Origin: Opitutaceae bacterium | GTDB lineage: Bacteria > Verrucomicrobiota > Verrucomicrobiia > Opitutales > Opitutaceae | Length of the DNA: 64,000 nucleotides | Assembly (NCBI GenBank): GCA_030693515.1 | Contig: JAUYAK010000029.1 | Span: forward strand, 1 to 64,000 | Reading direction: 5' to 3' | Shown: positions 19,585 through 28,498 of the stretch, piece after piece | Layout: every line of letters begins with the position of its first letter | How positions within the stretch are numbered: position 1 is the first letter of the stretch | Program-made: the position numbers and the translations under genes | Notes under the pieces: model-generated | Database searches by the model: none | What the model saw: the letters and a program-made list of their open reading frames with translations, nothing else | Told to the model about the DNA's origin: nothing

Positions 19585-20331
19585 GTGCAAAGAGCGATCG
19601 ATCTCAACTGCGATTTGGGCGAAGGCGCCGGCCAGGATGCGGAGCTGATGCCGCTGATCACCTCGGCCAACATCGCCTGCGGCGCGCACGCGGGCGACGC
19701 GGCGACGATGCGCGCGACCATCGCGCTCGCGCAGAAGCACGGGGTCGCGATCGGCGCGCATCCGGGGTTCGCGGACAAGGTGAACTTTGGCCGGAAGGAA
19801 TTGAACCTGCCTGCCGCTGAGATGGCGGCTGCCGTGGTCGAACAGATTCAAGCCCTCCAGCAAATCGCCGCAGAAGCGAGTGCCCGGGTGCGGCACGTAA
19901 AGTTGCACGGTGCGCTCTACAACCTGGCCGCGCGCGATGCGAGGCTGGCCCAGGCGATCGTCGATGCCATCCGCGTTACGGAGAAAAATCTGATTCTATA
20001 TGTGCTAGCCGGGAGCGAACTGGAGCGCGTGGCGAGAGCGAAGGGCCATGGCATGGTCGTCGCGGAAGTTTTTTCCGATCGCACCTACCAGGCCGATGGG
20101 TCCCTGACGCCGCGCGCTTGGCCGGATGCGTTGATCCACGACGAAGCGCAGGCGGTGGCGCAGGTGCTCCGCATGGTGCGCGAGGGCGTGGTGCGGGCGA
20201 CCGACGGCACGGAGGTTCCGATCCGGGCCGACACCGTGTGCGTGCATGGCGACGGGCCGCAGGCGGTGGCGGTGGCCCGTCGCCTGCGCGCCTCGCTGGA
20301 GGAAGCGGGCGTGGTGCTGCGGGCGCCCTGA
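19585..20331 (+). CDS. pxpA: 5-oxoprolinase subunit PxpA (LamB/YcsF family)
   Basis: PxpA forms the 5-oxoprolinase with PxpB and PxpC. The GTG at 19585 gives VQRAIDLNCDLGEGAGQD, the conserved family start, one base after the fused subunit's stop; longer readings would overlap that gene. The 248 residues match the family length and show TSANIACGAHAGD, GAHPGFADKVNFGRKEL, VKLHGALYN and EVFSDRTYQADGSLTPR. These are the metal- and substrate-binding blocks of the YcsF TIM-barrel. It converges on the following minus-strand gene, with the two stops in opposite arms of a hairpin. Confidence 0.93.
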   Translation: MQRAIDLNCDLGEGAGQDAELMPLITSANIACGAHAGDAATMRATIALAQKHGVAIGAHPGFADKVNFGRKELNLPAAEMAAAVVEQIQALQQIAAEASARVRHVKLHGALYNLAARDARLAQAIVDAIRVTEKNLILYVLAGSELERVARAKGHGMVVAEVFSDRTYQADGSLTPRAWPDALIHDEAQAVAQVLRMVREGVVRATDGTEVPIRADTVCVHGDGPQAVAVARRLRASLEEAGVVLRAP

Positions 20332-20346
20332 AAGATCAGGGAGCGC
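20323..20346. terminator. hairpin formed by convergent stop codons of pxpA and the PAS/SpoIIE gene
   Basis: GCGC-CCTGA (20323-20331) pairs with TCAGG-GAGCGC (20336-20346) with a two-base bulge and a four-base loop. The TGA of pxpA and the TGA of the minus-strand gene occupy the two arms. No T-run is present, so termination is uncertain. Confidence 0.35.
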
Positions 20347-21940
20347 GCTCGACGACGAGCGCGCAGAGATCATCTTCGAAATGGGCGCGGCCGGTGAAGG
20401 CGGCGATCTCGGCGAGCAGCGGGGCGAGCAGTTGATCGGCGCCGAGTTTGGCGTGGGTGGTGAAGAACGCCCGGAGCCGCGCCTCGCCGTATTGCTCGCC
20501 CGAAGGCGCGGCCGCCTCGAGCAGGCCATCGGTGCTCGTGAACAGCAGGTCGCCGGGCCCGAAGGCGCAGGTGATCGTGTGGTAGGTGAAATCCGCGATG
20601 AGGCCGGCGGCGGGCTCGGGATCGGCGGCGGCGAGCTGCAGGGTGGCGGTGGCCCCGGCGGGGCGCACCAGCGGTGGCGGGTGGCCGGCGTTGGCATAGG
20701 CGAGGGTGCGCGCGCTGAGGTCGATGACGCCGTAGAACACGGTGGCAAACACTGGCTGCCCCGTCTGCTCCACGATGGGCGCGAGGCTGCGGTTGATCTC
20801 GCCGAGGACATGGCCGGGATCGCCGGCCCGCGATCCCATTTCCTCGACGACGCCGCGGATGAGTGTGGTGAGGAGACCCGCGCGGACGCCGTGGCCCATC
20901 ACGTCGCACATGAGGACGCCGCAGCGGGTGTCGGAAAGCTGCAGCAGATCGTAGAAGTCACCGCCGAGGGTGGTGGCGGGCACGTAGCGATGCGCAAAGC
21001 GAAGCGCGGACTCGGCGGCGGTCGCGTGGCTCGGGAAGTGCGGGTAGGCCCGGTTGAGGAACGCCTCCTGCACCTGCCGCGCCATGAGCAGATCGGTTTC
21101 CATCTCGTCGTTGCGCCGTTGCAGCTCCTCCTCGGCCAGTTTGCGCGCGGTGATGTCGTGGCTGATGCCGACGAGGCCGGCGAGCTGGCCGCTCACGTCG
21201 TGCAGGGGGACCTTGGTGACGAGCGACCAGTGGACTGTGTCTTCGGCGCCGAAGTCGGACTTTTCCTGGCCGATGATCGGATCGCCGCCGTAAAGCACCT
21301 GGCGGTCGTCGGCGAGGGCCTGGAGGCCGCGTTCGCCGGGAAAGAAATCCGCGGTGGTCTTGCCGATGGCCTCGGCCTGGGAGCCGACGCCAAGCATCGC
21401 GAGGTGGGCTTGGTTGTTGAGGACGTAGCGCGAGGCGGTGTCCTTGACGTAGAGCCGGCTCGGCAAGTGATCGATGATGGTGCGGAGCAGGTTTCTTTCC
21501 TCGGTGAGCTTTTCCTCGGCTTCCTTGGTGGCGGTGATATCGCGCGAGAGACCGAAGGTGCCGATGATGGCGCCGCTGGCGTCGCGCCACGGCATTTTGG
21601 TGCTGGAGGCCCAGCGGCGGGAACCGTCGCGCATGACGAGGCGCTCCTCTTTGCCAATGACGGGGCGGCCCGTGCGGATGATATTTTCCTCGTCGTCGCG
21701 GGCGTGCTGCGCGTGCTCGGCGGAGAAGAAGTCGAAATCGGATTTGCCCACGCAGGCCGCGGGTGAAGCAGCGCCGAGGGAGCGGGCGTGTGCGGCGTTG
21801 TTGCGGACGAAGCGCGAGTGGAGGTCTTTGAAATAAATCCGATCCGGGATCGTGTCCATGAGGACACGCAGGAGGGAAGAGTCCAGTGACTCACCCCCGA
21901 GGCTGGAAAGCAGGGGCGGAAGGGTGGGCGCGTCGCTCAT
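20336..21940 (-). CDS. PAS-domain SpoIIE-type serine phosphatase
   Basis: A 534-residue signalling protein with two PAS/PAC sensor domains followed by a PP2C (SpoIIE) phosphatase. PAS1 (about 20-145) has LLRVLMDTIPDRIYFKDLHSR; PAS2 (about 155-275) has LLRTIIDHLPSRLYVKDTASR. The phosphatase starts near residue 310 with GGDFYDLLQLSD, followed by MCDVMGHGVRAG and the late STDGLLEA, supplying the expected metal-binding aspartates. Such proteins usually dephosphorylate an anti-anti-sigma factor or similar partner; none is encoded here. No membrane segment is seen, so it is probably cytoplasmic. The start at 21940 (MSDAPTLPPLL) is preferred over one 27 codons earlier. Confidence 0.9.
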   Translation of the reverse strand: MSDAPTLPPLLSSLGGESLDSSLLRVLMDTIPDRIYFKDLHSRFVRNNAAHARSLGAASPAACVGKSDFDFFSAEHAQHARDDEENIIRTGRPVIGKEERLVMRDGSRRWASSTKMPWRDASGAIIGTFGLSRDITATKEAEEKLTEERNLLRTIIDHLPSRLYVKDTASRYVLNNQAHLAMLGVGSQAEAIGKTTADFFPGERGLQALADDRQVLYGGDPIIGQEKSDFGAEDTVHWSLVTKVPLHDVSGQLAGLVGISHDITARKLAEEELQRRNDEMETDLLMARQVQEAFLNRAYPHFPSHATAAESALRFAHRYVPATTLGGDFYDLLQLSDTRCGVLMCDVMGHGVRAGLLTTLIRGVVEEMGSRAGDPGHVLGEINRSLAPIVEQTGQPVFATVFYGVIDLSARTLAYANAGHPPPLVRPAGATATLQLAAADPEPAAGLIADFTYHTITCAFGPGDLLFTSTDGLLEAAAPSGEQYGEARLRAFFTTHAKLGADQLLAPLLAEIAAFTGRAHFEDDLCALVVERAP

Positions 21941-22075
21941 GCAGGCGAGGACGTTGAGCCGGGCCGGCAGGGCGTGCAACGCCGGTGTTTGGCTGGAGCC
22001 GCGGCGTTTGGACGGAAACACGGCGAGGGTGCCGCGTCCCCAGCGAGCCCGCGCCCGGCACGATCAACAGCCCCA

Positions 22076-23434
22076 CTACTCCTTCACAATCGTGAACCAG
22101 TCGCGCTTCTCGCCCTTGTCGTTGACGAAGGTGGCGTCGAGCCGGAGGCCGTCGATGTCGAGGACGGAGGAGCCGGCTTCGTTGAGCGAGATGAAGAAGG
22201 CGGGGTGGTTGAGCGGCACGGGCTTGGCGCTGGCGTGGCCGGCGGAGCCGGTGACGTTGTTGATGTGGCCGAAATTCGGCGTGCGGGCGCGGGGTTTGCG
22301 ATAGACGCCGTCGCCGTCGGCGCGGCCGGAGACTTTTTGTTTGATGTGCAGAGCGGCGTCGAAGGTCGGGCTCTTGCCGTAGTGGCCGTCGAGCAGCCAC
22401 GAGCGTTCGTAAACGTGCGAGTGGCCGGTGAGGACGAGATCGACGCCGCCGGCTTCGAGCACGGGGAGGAAGACCTGGCGCATGTCGTTCATGCGGCCGG
22501 CGCTGTCGCTGTCCTTGTCGGAGTCGTGCGTGCCCTTGGTGTAGGGCGGATGGTGGAAGAACACGATGATCCAGTCGCGCTGCGTGGCGGCGAGGTCGGC
22601 CTTGAGCCATTGCATCATCGCGCCGCCGGCGGTGCGATCGGAGTCGTGGGAGTCGAGGCAGATGAAGTGGGCGTTGGCGTGGTCGAAGGAGTAGTAGGCC
22701 TCGGTGCCGGAGGGCACGCCGCCGGCCTGCGCGCGCGTGGGCAGGGTGAAGATGTCGTAGTAAACGCCGGACTGCGTGATGGAGTTGGCGCTCTTGCCAT
22801 CGTGGTTGCCGAGGGCGGGCCAAAGCGGTGAGGTCGCGAGCGTCTTGGGATACACGTCGAAGACTGCCTTTTGGTAGTCGGTGTCCGTGCCGTCCGGATA
22901 GGCGTTGTCGCCGAGCATGAGCCAAAGGTCGGTGGCCCGGCTGGCCGTGAACTTGTAGTAGGCGTCGCGGACGGCGGCCTGCGTGGCGTTCTTCGTGCCG
23001 GGATCGCCGAGCACCCAGACCCGCGTAGGCTTGGCGGGGCCGATCGGGGGCGGGGTGGTGAAGGCGTGGATGGCGGCTTTGCCCGGAGCGTCTTCGATGA
23101 CGGCCTTGGTGTCGGTTTTGGCCCCGGCTTTGGCGGCTTCGACTTTCACCGCGACGGGACCGACGGAATAAAAATATTTCGTGTTGGGCTCGAGGCCGGA
23201 GAGCTGGACCACGTGCTCGGTGAGGATGCCCTCGGACTTGACGGATTTGACGAGCTGGTTGCGCTCGGTGCCGAAGGAGACGACAGAGGCCTCTGCGATA
23301 TCGGTGCGCCAGCGCACGACCATGCTGGTAGGCGTGGCGGACTGGAGATACGGACCACGGACAATGGTCGTAGCCGCGCGGAGCGCGGGGATCACGAGGA
23401 GGAGGACCAGGGCGGGGAGGAGGAGGGAACGCAT
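22076..23434 (-). CDS. secreted metallophosphoesterase (purple acid phosphatase-like)
   Basis: The 452-residue protein has a signal peptide (MRSLLLPALVLLLVIPALRA), an N-terminal fibronectin-like domain of purple acid phosphatases (about 25-125: GPYLQSATPTSMVVRWRT), and a calcineurin-like catalytic domain. Metal ligands visible are VLGDPGT, LMLGDNAYPDGTD, ALGNHDGK, VFFHHPPY and LVLTGHSHVYERS. These match the D, GDxxY, GNHD/E, H and GHxH set, so the active site looks complete. It likely removes phosphate from extracellular or periplasmic esters. It is followed on the same strand by a gap of about 135 bases and is preceded, 14 bases away, by the TPR protein gene. Confidence 0.88.
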   Translation of the reverse strand: MRSLLLPALVLLLVIPALRAATTIVRGPYLQSATPTSMVVRWRTDIAEASVVSFGTERNQLVKSVKSEGILTEHVVQLSGLEPNTKYFYSVGPVAVKVEAAKAGAKTDTKAVIEDAPGKAAIHAFTTPPPIGPAKPTRVWVLGDPGTKNATQAAVRDAYYKFTASRATDLWLMLGDNAYPDGTDTDYQKAVFDVYPKTLATSPLWPALGNHDGKSANSITQSGVYYDIFTLPTRAQAGGVPSGTEAYYSFDHANAHFICLDSHDSDRTAGGAMMQWLKADLAATQRDWIIVFFHHPPYTKGTHDSDKDSDSAGRMNDMRQVFLPVLEAGGVDLVLTGHSHVYERSWLLDGHYGKSPTFDAALHIKQKVSGRADGDGVYRKPRARTPNFGHINNVTGSAGHASAKPVPLNHPAFFISLNEAGSSVLDIDGLRLDATFVNDKGEKRDWFTIVKE

Positions 23435-23448
23435 GGATTTGGGAAAAT

Positions 23449-24312
23449 TCAGGGCCGCGCGGCGGCCTGATCGGTGAGTTCGGCGGTGAGTCGAGCGGTG
23501 TCGGGCGATGTGCGCAACCATGGGGGCAGCGCCGCGATGGCGGCGAGCGCCGCCGCGTAGGCGGTGCGGGCATCGGCCTTGCGCCCCGCGCGGGCGAGCA
23601 GATCGCCCCGGCGCTTGTGCCAGCCTTCGGGGCGCTCGCTCGTGGCCGCGAGGTGCAGGAAGCGTGCGGCGGCGGCATCCACCCGCCCCAGCGATTCCTC
23701 AAGTGCAACGGCTCGCAAGTGGAGGGTCACGACGGGACCCAGGCGCGCGATGCCTTCGTCCAGGCCGCGGATGGCCTCGGCGGGTGGCAGCAGGGCCGCG
23801 CGTTCGATGAAAAGCTCCGGGGGTGGCTGCGCGAGCTGCGCAATCGCGGTGTCGAGATCGGCGAGTGCGGCGGCATGGGCTTTGAGGGCGCGGTGCGCAC
23901 GCGCGCGCAGGACGAGGGCGGCCGCATCGGTCGGATCGAGGGCGAGCGCGGTGTCGAGCAGCGCCACCGCATCCTGCGGGCGCCCGGCGCTGAGTTCGAG
24001 GGCGCCGCGCGCTTGCGCGAGCCGCGGCAGGCGAGGGGAGAGTTCGGCGGCGAGCAGGAAGTTGGCCTCGGCGGAGACCCAGTCCTCGTGGCGCGAGTAG
24101 AGTTCGCCGCGCTGGAGGTAGAGTTCGGCATTGGCGGGCTGGGCCGCGATGGCGGCGTTGAGCCGCGTGAGGGCCTCCTCGATCTCGGGGTGGGCGGCCA
24201 GAGTGGCGGCGCCCAAAACAAAGGCGGCCAACACGAACGGGACAGACCCGCGCCGATTGAAAGAGGGGTGCCGAGGGGAAGACAACGCCGCGACTGACGG
24301 TCGCGCGATCAT
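23449..24312 (-). CDS. exported TPR-repeat protein
   Basis: The 287-residue protein starts with a long basic leader and a hydrophobic stretch (FVLAAFVLGAATLAA, about 25-40), probably a signal peptide or anchor. At least four tetratricopeptide repeats follow: ELYLQRGELYSRHEDW, LAQARGALELSAGRPQDA, ALVLRARAHRALKAHAAA and WHKRRGDLLARAGRKADA. TPR arrays bind other proteins. It lies 14 bases before the metallophosphoesterase gene, so the two are likely one transcript, and the TPR protein may hold that enzyme or a partner at the membrane. Start uncertain: the ATG at 24312 sits upstream of the hydrophobic segment. Confidence 0.7.
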   Translation of the reverse strand: MIARPSVAALSSPRHPSFNRRGSVPFVLAAFVLGAATLAAHPEIEEALTRLNAAIAAQPANAELYLQRGELYSRHEDWVSAEANFLLAAELSPRLPRLAQARGALELSAGRPQDAVALLDTALALDPTDAAALVLRARAHRALKAHAAALADLDTAIAQLAQPPPELFIERAALLPPAEAIRGLDEGIARLGPVVTLHLRAVALEESLGRVDAAAARFLHLAATSERPEGWHKRRGDLLARAGRKADARTAYAAALAAIAALPPWLRTSPDTARLTAELTDQAAARP

Positions 24313-24343
24313 TACGTTGCGCTTGGGCCCGCGTGGCCGGAGC

Positions 24344-25447
24344 TCAAGTGTTGAAGCGGAAGAGCGCCACGTCGCCATCGGCGAAGACGTATTCCTTGCC
24401 TTCCAACCGGTATTTGCCGGCTTCGCGCGCGGCGGCGACGCTCCCCAGGGTCGTGAGGTCCGTGTAGGAGACGACCTCGGCCTTGATGAAGCCCTTTTCG
24501 AAATCGGTGTGGATGACGCCCGCGGCCTGCGGGGCTTTCCAGCCCTTCTTGATGGTCCAGGCGCGGACTTCCTTTTCGCCGGCGGTGAAATAGGTCTGCA
24601 GCCCGAGCAGCGTGTAGGTGCCCTTGATGAGCGAGGACACGCCGGAGTCATCGACGCCGAGATCCTTGAGAAAGGCCTTCGCTTCGTCCGGAGAAAGGTC
24701 GATCAGCTCGCTCTCGATTTTGGCGGAGATGGGGACGTAGGCGGCATCGTGATGGGTGCGCACGTATTCGGCGACTTTTTGCACGAAGGGATTCTGCTGC
24801 GCGGTCGCGAGATCGCCTTCGGCGACGTTGCAGGCGAAGAGCACGGGTTTGGCGGTGAGGAGCTGAAAGAGCTTCATCGCGGCCTTCTCATCGTCGGTGG
24901 CGACGAGGGTGTTGGCGGTCTTGCCGGAGTTGAGATGAGGCTCGAGTTTTTGCAGCAGGGCCATCTCGGCGATGGCCTCCTTGTCGCCGGCCTTGGCGCT
25001 TTTCTGGGACTTGATCATGCGCTTGCCCACGGCGTCGAGGTCCGCGAGGACCAGCTCGGTGGTGATGACCTCGATGTCGCGCACGGGATCGATGCCGCCC
25101 ATGGTGTGGATGATGTCGGTATCCTCGAAGCAGCGGACGACCTGCACGATGGCATCGACCTCGCGGATGGTGGCGAGGAATTGGTTGCCGAGACCCTCGC
25201 CCTTGCTGGCGCCGGCGACGAGGCCCGCGATATCGACAAACTCAATGGCGGCGGGGACCACGACATTGGTCTTGGCAATCTTTTGCAGCACATAGGCCCG
25301 GGCATCCGGCACGATCACCACGCCCACGTTGGGATCGATGGTGCAAAACGGATAATTGGCCGCCTCGGCTTTGCGCGAGCGGGTGAGGGCGTTGAAGAGA
25401 GTGGACTTGCCCACGTTGGGCAAGCCGACGATACCAGCTTTCAGCAT
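24344..25447 (-). CDS. ychF: redox-regulated ATPase YchF (Obg family)
   Basis: YchF is an Obg-like P-loop protein that prefers ATP, interacts with ribosomes and affects oxidative-stress responses. The 367 residues match the usual 363 or so. Seen are the Walker [10 protein letters not shown] (8-16), [20 protein letters not shown], a coiled helical domain in the middle, and the C-terminal TGS domain ([18 protein letters not shown] and [18 protein letters not shown]), ending in the conserved [19 protein letters not shown]. The ATG start is the family start. A plausible promoter (TTGACC, 16- to 17-base spacer, TGACTT) lies upstream on this strand. Confidence 0.96.
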   Translation of the reverse strand: MLKAGIVGLPNVGKSTLFNALTRSRKAEAANYPFCTIDPNVGVVIVPDARAYVLQKIAKTNVVVPAAIEFVDIAGLVAGASKGEGLGNQFLATIREVDAIVQVVRCFEDTDIIHTMGGIDPVRDIEVITTELVLADLDAVGKRMIKSQKSAKAGDKEAIAEMALLQKLEPHLNSGKTANTLVATDDEKAAMKLFQLLTAKPVLFACNVAEGDLATAQQNPFVQKVAEYVRTHHDAAYVPISAKIESELIDLSPDEAKAFLKDLGVDDSGVSSLIKGTYTLLGLQTYFTAGEKEVRAWTIKKGWKAPQAAGVIHTDFEKGFIKAEVVSYTDLTTLGSVAAAREAGKYRLEGKEYVFADGDVALFRFNT

Positions 25448-25553
25448 AACGTGCGAAAGTCACGGGGCCTGCGAATCCGGTCAACGGAAAAGCCGGAGAA
25501 CGCTAGCCAACGGGGCAAACTTGCTGCAACTTCCCCGGCCTCGCTCCCTCCCT

Positions 25554-26006
25554 ATGAATACCCTGGCGCTGGCGATCATGGAAGACGCAGAACCCAAGAA
25601 CGATGCCGAACGCGACGCTCTCGAACGCAATTGGTTCGATGAGAAGCGCGGCATGTGGCGCGACGGCGATGCGCTGTTGCGCTTCGTCCGCCGCCATCGG
25701 GCTGACATCCTGCGCGAGGCCGGCACCTGCTCGACCGACGAGGAGCTCATCCGCACGGTAAAAATCGCCATCCTGCGCGTCCGCTCCCTCAGCATGAGCG
25801 CGGAATTGAAAGCCCAGATGCGCGAAATCGAGAAAGAACTGTGGATTCAAGGGGCCCACACGCCGGAGGACGTGATGCGCATCAAATTCGAATGGACCCG
25901 TGATCACGCCGAGAACTGGCGCAAGTGGCGCGTGAAGGAATACATCTACCTCGTCGACCGGTTCAGTTCACGCGTGCTGCACGCCCTGCGCGATACCGCC
26001 CAATAA
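25554..26006 (+). CDS. conserved-looking protein of unknown function
   Basis: A 150-residue, strongly charged protein starting MNTLALAIMEDAEPKNDAERD. It is rich in Arg, Glu and Trp (RNWFDEKRGMWRDGD and WTRDHAENWRKWRVKEY) and predicted to be mostly helical, with no signal peptide or membrane segment. No family was recognised. Codon use matches the neighbours, and it lies between the divergent ychF and the downstream rpsU gene, so it is likely real. The repeated Trp/Arg pattern suggests a small helical-bundle protein that binds nucleic acid or another protein, but this is a guess. Confidence 0.65.
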   Translation: MNTLALAIMEDAEPKNDAERDALERNWFDEKRGMWRDGDALLRFVRRHRADILREAGTCSTDEELIRTVKIAILRVRSLSMSAELKAQMREIEKELWIQGAHTPEDVMRIKFEWTRDHAENWRKWRVKEYIYLVDRFSSRVLHALRDTAQ

Positions 26007-26127
26007 GTGCGGGTCCCCGGGCCTCGGCCTGCACGACGAGACGGAAAAATGCCGTTGACGGCGGGTGCGCCGCCCGGCCTAGTGGTCGGCTTTTCATCAC
26101 ACCCTCAGCCGTCTCACGTCCGACCTC

Positions 26128-26325
26128 ATGTCCATCGAAATCAAGATCCGCAAGAACGAGCCCATCGACCGTGCGCTCCGCCGCATGAAGAAGAAGCTCG
26201 ATCGCGAGAACATCATCAAGGGCACGCGCGCGAAGCGCTACTTCGAGAAGCCCTGCGAGAAGCGCCGCCGCAAGGAGAAGGTCATGGCCTTCACCCAGAT
26301 GCTGCGCAACCGCTACGCGGAGTAA
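26128..26325 (+). CDS. rpsU: 30S ribosomal protein S21
   Basis: S21 is a small basic protein of the 30S subunit near the anti-Shine-Dalgarno end of 16S rRNA. The 65 residues start MSIEIKIRKNEPIDRALRRMKK and contain the family RENIIKGTRAKRYFEKPCEKRRRK block. A weak promoter-like pair (TTGACG at 26055-26060 and TAGTGG at 26080-26085, 19-base spacer) lies upstream. A strong terminator follows. It is a single-gene unit, as is frequent for rpsU in this group. Confidence 0.96.
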   Translation: MSIEIKIRKNEPIDRALRRMKKKLDRENIIKGTRAKRYFEKPCEKRRRKEKVMAFTQMLRNRYAE

Positions 26326-26353
26326 GCATCCCGCGGGTTTCGCCAATATTTCC

Positions 26354-26390
26354 GCCGCGCCGCCACGCAAGTGGGGGCGCGGCTTTTTGC
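26354..26390 (+). terminator. strong intrinsic terminator after rpsU
   Basis: GCCGCGCCGCCAC (26354-26366) pairs with GTGGGGGCGCGGC (26371-26383) with one mismatch, followed by TTTTT at 26384-26388. It separates rpsU from the isomerase gene, whose real start is at 26452. Confidence 0.85.
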
Positions 26391-26451
26391 TGCGCGGTTT
26401 TTTCGCCGTGCAATCCGCCGCGCCGCCCGCCGGTATCTCCGCGCCGTCCGC

Positions 26452-27390
26452 GTGAAACCGATCCTCGCCCTCTCCACCTGTTGGAATTCGCACCGTCACC
26501 GTGATGGTCATGCGATGCTGGCGGAGATTGCGGCGCTGGGCTTCAGCCACGCCGAGCTGAGCCACGGCATCCGGGTCACCCTCGTCCCCGGGATCCTGCG
26601 CGCCGTCGAGGAAGGCCTCGTGCAGATCAGCTCCACCCATAATTTTTGCCCGCTCCCCGCGGGTCTCACGCAGGCTGCGCCCAATCTCTACGAGCCTTCG
26701 TCGCCCGACCGGGGCGAGCGCGAACAGTGGGTCCGGCAGACGCTGCGCTCGATCGAGTTTGCCGCGAGGGTCCGCGCCCGCGCACTGGTGTGCCACCTCG
26801 GGAGCGTCCGGTTCTTTTGGTTTAATCCCACGCCCAAGGTCCGACGTTTTCTCCGCGACCATCCCGAGGCCGGGCGCACGCCGGACGACGGCGCCTACCG
26901 CGCGATCGTGGGCCCGGCCCTCGACAAGCTCCGCCGCCGCCAGCCGCAGTTCTTGGAGCGGGTGCAGGCGAGCCTCGCGGAGGTGATTCCTTTTGCGGCA
27001 GAGAAAGGGGTGCGACTCGGCCTTGAGAATCGTGAAGGGTTCGACGAGCTGCCGCTCGACGCCGGCTGGGCCGAGTTGCTCGCGGGTTTCGCGGGCGATG
27101 CGCCGGTCGGCTACTGGCACGACACCGGCCACGCTGATCTCAAGGAAAGCATGGGCCTGCTCCGCCACCGCGAGCACCTCGCCGCGCTGGCGCCGCGTCT
27201 CCTCGGCTGGCATCTGCACGACGTCAGCGCGGGCAAGGACCACCAGCCCGTCGGCGCGGGCCGGATCGATTTCAAGATGATCAGCGAATTCTGGCGGCCC
27301 GAGCACCTGCTCACGCTGGAACTGAATCCACGCGTGAGCGTGGACGAGGTGCGCGCGTCGAAAGCGCGCATCGAGGCGCTCAACGCGTAG
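26452..27390 (+). CDS. sugar phosphate isomerase/epimerase-like TIM-barrel protein
   Basis: The 312-residue protein belongs to the xylose-isomerase-like TIM-barrel family. Typical strands are seen: LALSTCWNS at the start, AEIAALGFSHAELSHG (the 'iaelGfdgvEl' element), QISSTHNFCPLP, RALVCHLGSV, VRLGLENREGFDELP (LxxENr), VGYWHDTGHAD and LGWHLHDVSAGKDHQPVG. The Glu, Asp and His residues in these motifs are the usual metal ligands. GTG at 26452 (VKPILALSTCWN) was chosen because the longer reading begins inside the rpsU terminator. Substrate cannot be told. It ends 11 bases inside the convergent mutY gene. Confidence 0.82.
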   Translation: MKPILALSTCWNSHRHRDGHAMLAEIAALGFSHAELSHGIRVTLVPGILRAVEEGLVQISSTHNFCPLPAGLTQAAPNLYEPSSPDRGEREQWVRQTLRSIEFAARVRARALVCHLGSVRFFWFNPTPKVRRFLRDHPEAGRTPDDGAYRAIVGPALDKLRRRQPQFLERVQASLAEVIPFAAEKGVRLGLENREGFDELPLDAGWAELLAGFAGDAPVGYWHDTGHADLKESMGLLRHREHLAALAPRLLGWHLHDVSAGKDHQPVGAGRIDFKMISEFWRPEHLLTLELNPRVSVDEVRASKARIEALNA

Positions 27391-28417
27391 CACGCGCCGC
27401 GAGAATCTCGCCCACCCAGCGACGGTGCGGCCCTGAGAGCGTGAGCCCGGCGAGATTCTCGAACGGCACCCAGGCGAGTCCGGCGCGCAGCCGCCCGCGG
27501 GGCGGCGGCACCGCGTGAATCGACTCGGTAATCTGAAAACGCGTGATGCCGCGGCGTTTTTTCGCGAGGAGTTCTCCCTGGGTCACCGTCGCCGGATAGA
27601 GGCCGGCCTGCTCGGGCGTGGGTAGTTCGTGGATATCGGCCAGGCGCCGCGCGCCACTGTCGGCCCGATGTAGCAGCAGCGCACCTCCGCGCTCGCACCA
27701 CGCGCGGATCACCGCGCGCTGCTCCATTTTCTTGGCGGCGAGGCGCGGGAAATCCTCCGCGTTGCCGGCGCGTCCCGCGGCGCAGCAGGCGCGGACAGGG
27801 CACGTGAGGCAAAGCGGCTTTTGGCGGAAGCACACCGTCGCCCCCAGCTCCATCATCGCCTGGTTGTGATCGCCGGGGCGATCCGCGGGCAGCAACGCTG
27901 AGGCGAGTGGCGTGAAGGCCTTTGCTGCGCTCGCGCTGTCCCGAAACTCGGTCGCATCGGACGTAAGCCGCGCGAGGATGCGGACGACGTTGCCATCGAC
28001 ACAGGCCGCCGGCGCGCCAAACGAGATGCTCGTGATCGCCGCGGCCGTGTAGGGGCCCACGCCGGGCAGCTCGCGCCAGGCCTCGGGCGTGCGCCGCAGT
28101 TCCGGCCACGCGGCGACCTGCTGCGCGAGGCGGTGGAGATTGCGGGCGCGCGAGTAGTAGCCGAGGCCTTCCCACAGCTTGAGCACGCGCGCCTCGGGCG
28201 CGGCGGCGAGCGCGGCGAAGTCCGGCAGCTCCGCCAGCCAGCGCGCGAGGTAGGGCAGCACCGTCTTCACCTGCGTCTGCTGGAGCATGAACTCGCTCAC
28301 GACGGTCTTGTAGAGCGATGGCGCCTCGCGCCACGGCAGCGCCCGCGCCTGCGCGCGATACCACGCGAGCAGCGCCCGCTGAAATTCCGCCCGTCGTGCA
28401 ATCAGGTGTCCGGCCAC
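27380..28417 (-). CDS. mutY: adenine DNA glycosylase MutY
   Basis: MutY removes adenine paired with 8-oxoguanine. The 345 residues (GTG at 28417, VAGHLIARRAEFQRALLAWY) include the HhH-GPD catalytic domain: LPWREAPSLYKTVVSEFMLQQTQV, the hairpin LPGVGPYTAAAI and the catalytic Asp in VDGNVVRIL. The iron-sulfur ligands follow as C-x6-C-x2-C-x5-C (CFRQKPLCLTCPVRACC). The C-terminal 8-oxoG-recognition NUDIX-like domain (from about residue 225) contains RRLADIHELPTPEQAGLYP. The GTG lies 82 bases from the divergent rnhC start. The start is inferred; a longer in-frame reading exists but overlaps rnhC. Confidence 0.93.
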   Translation of the reverse strand: MAGHLIARRAEFQRALLAWYRAQARALPWREAPSLYKTVVSEFMLQQTQVKTVLPYLARWLAELPDFAALAAAPEARVLKLWEGLGYYSRARNLHRLAQQVAAWPELRRTPEAWRELPGVGPYTAAAITSISFGAPAACVDGNVVRILARLTSDATEFRDSASAAKAFTPLASALLPADRPGDHNQAMMELGATVCFRQKPLCLTCPVRACCAAGRAGNAEDFPRLAAKKMEQRAVIRAWCERGGALLLHRADSGARRLADIHELPTPEQAGLYPATVTQGELLAKKRRGITRFQITESIHAVPPPRGRLRAGLAWVPFENLAGLTLSGPHRRWVGEILAARATR

Positions 28418-28498
28418 GCGGGGCAGTGAAGGCGCAAAAACGCGTCGCGGGCCAGAATCGTTTTGTGCTTTCCGCGCCTTTGCTGGCCAATCTCCCCG

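Noticed and set aside
25554..26006. Possible extension of the unknown gene back to 25356
   Set aside because: The extra 66 codons overlap the ychF coding start on the other strand and look like shadow sequence.
27380..27390. Overlap of the isomerase and mutY genes as an error
   Set aside because: An 11-base tail-to-tail overlap is ordinary; both C-termini look complete.
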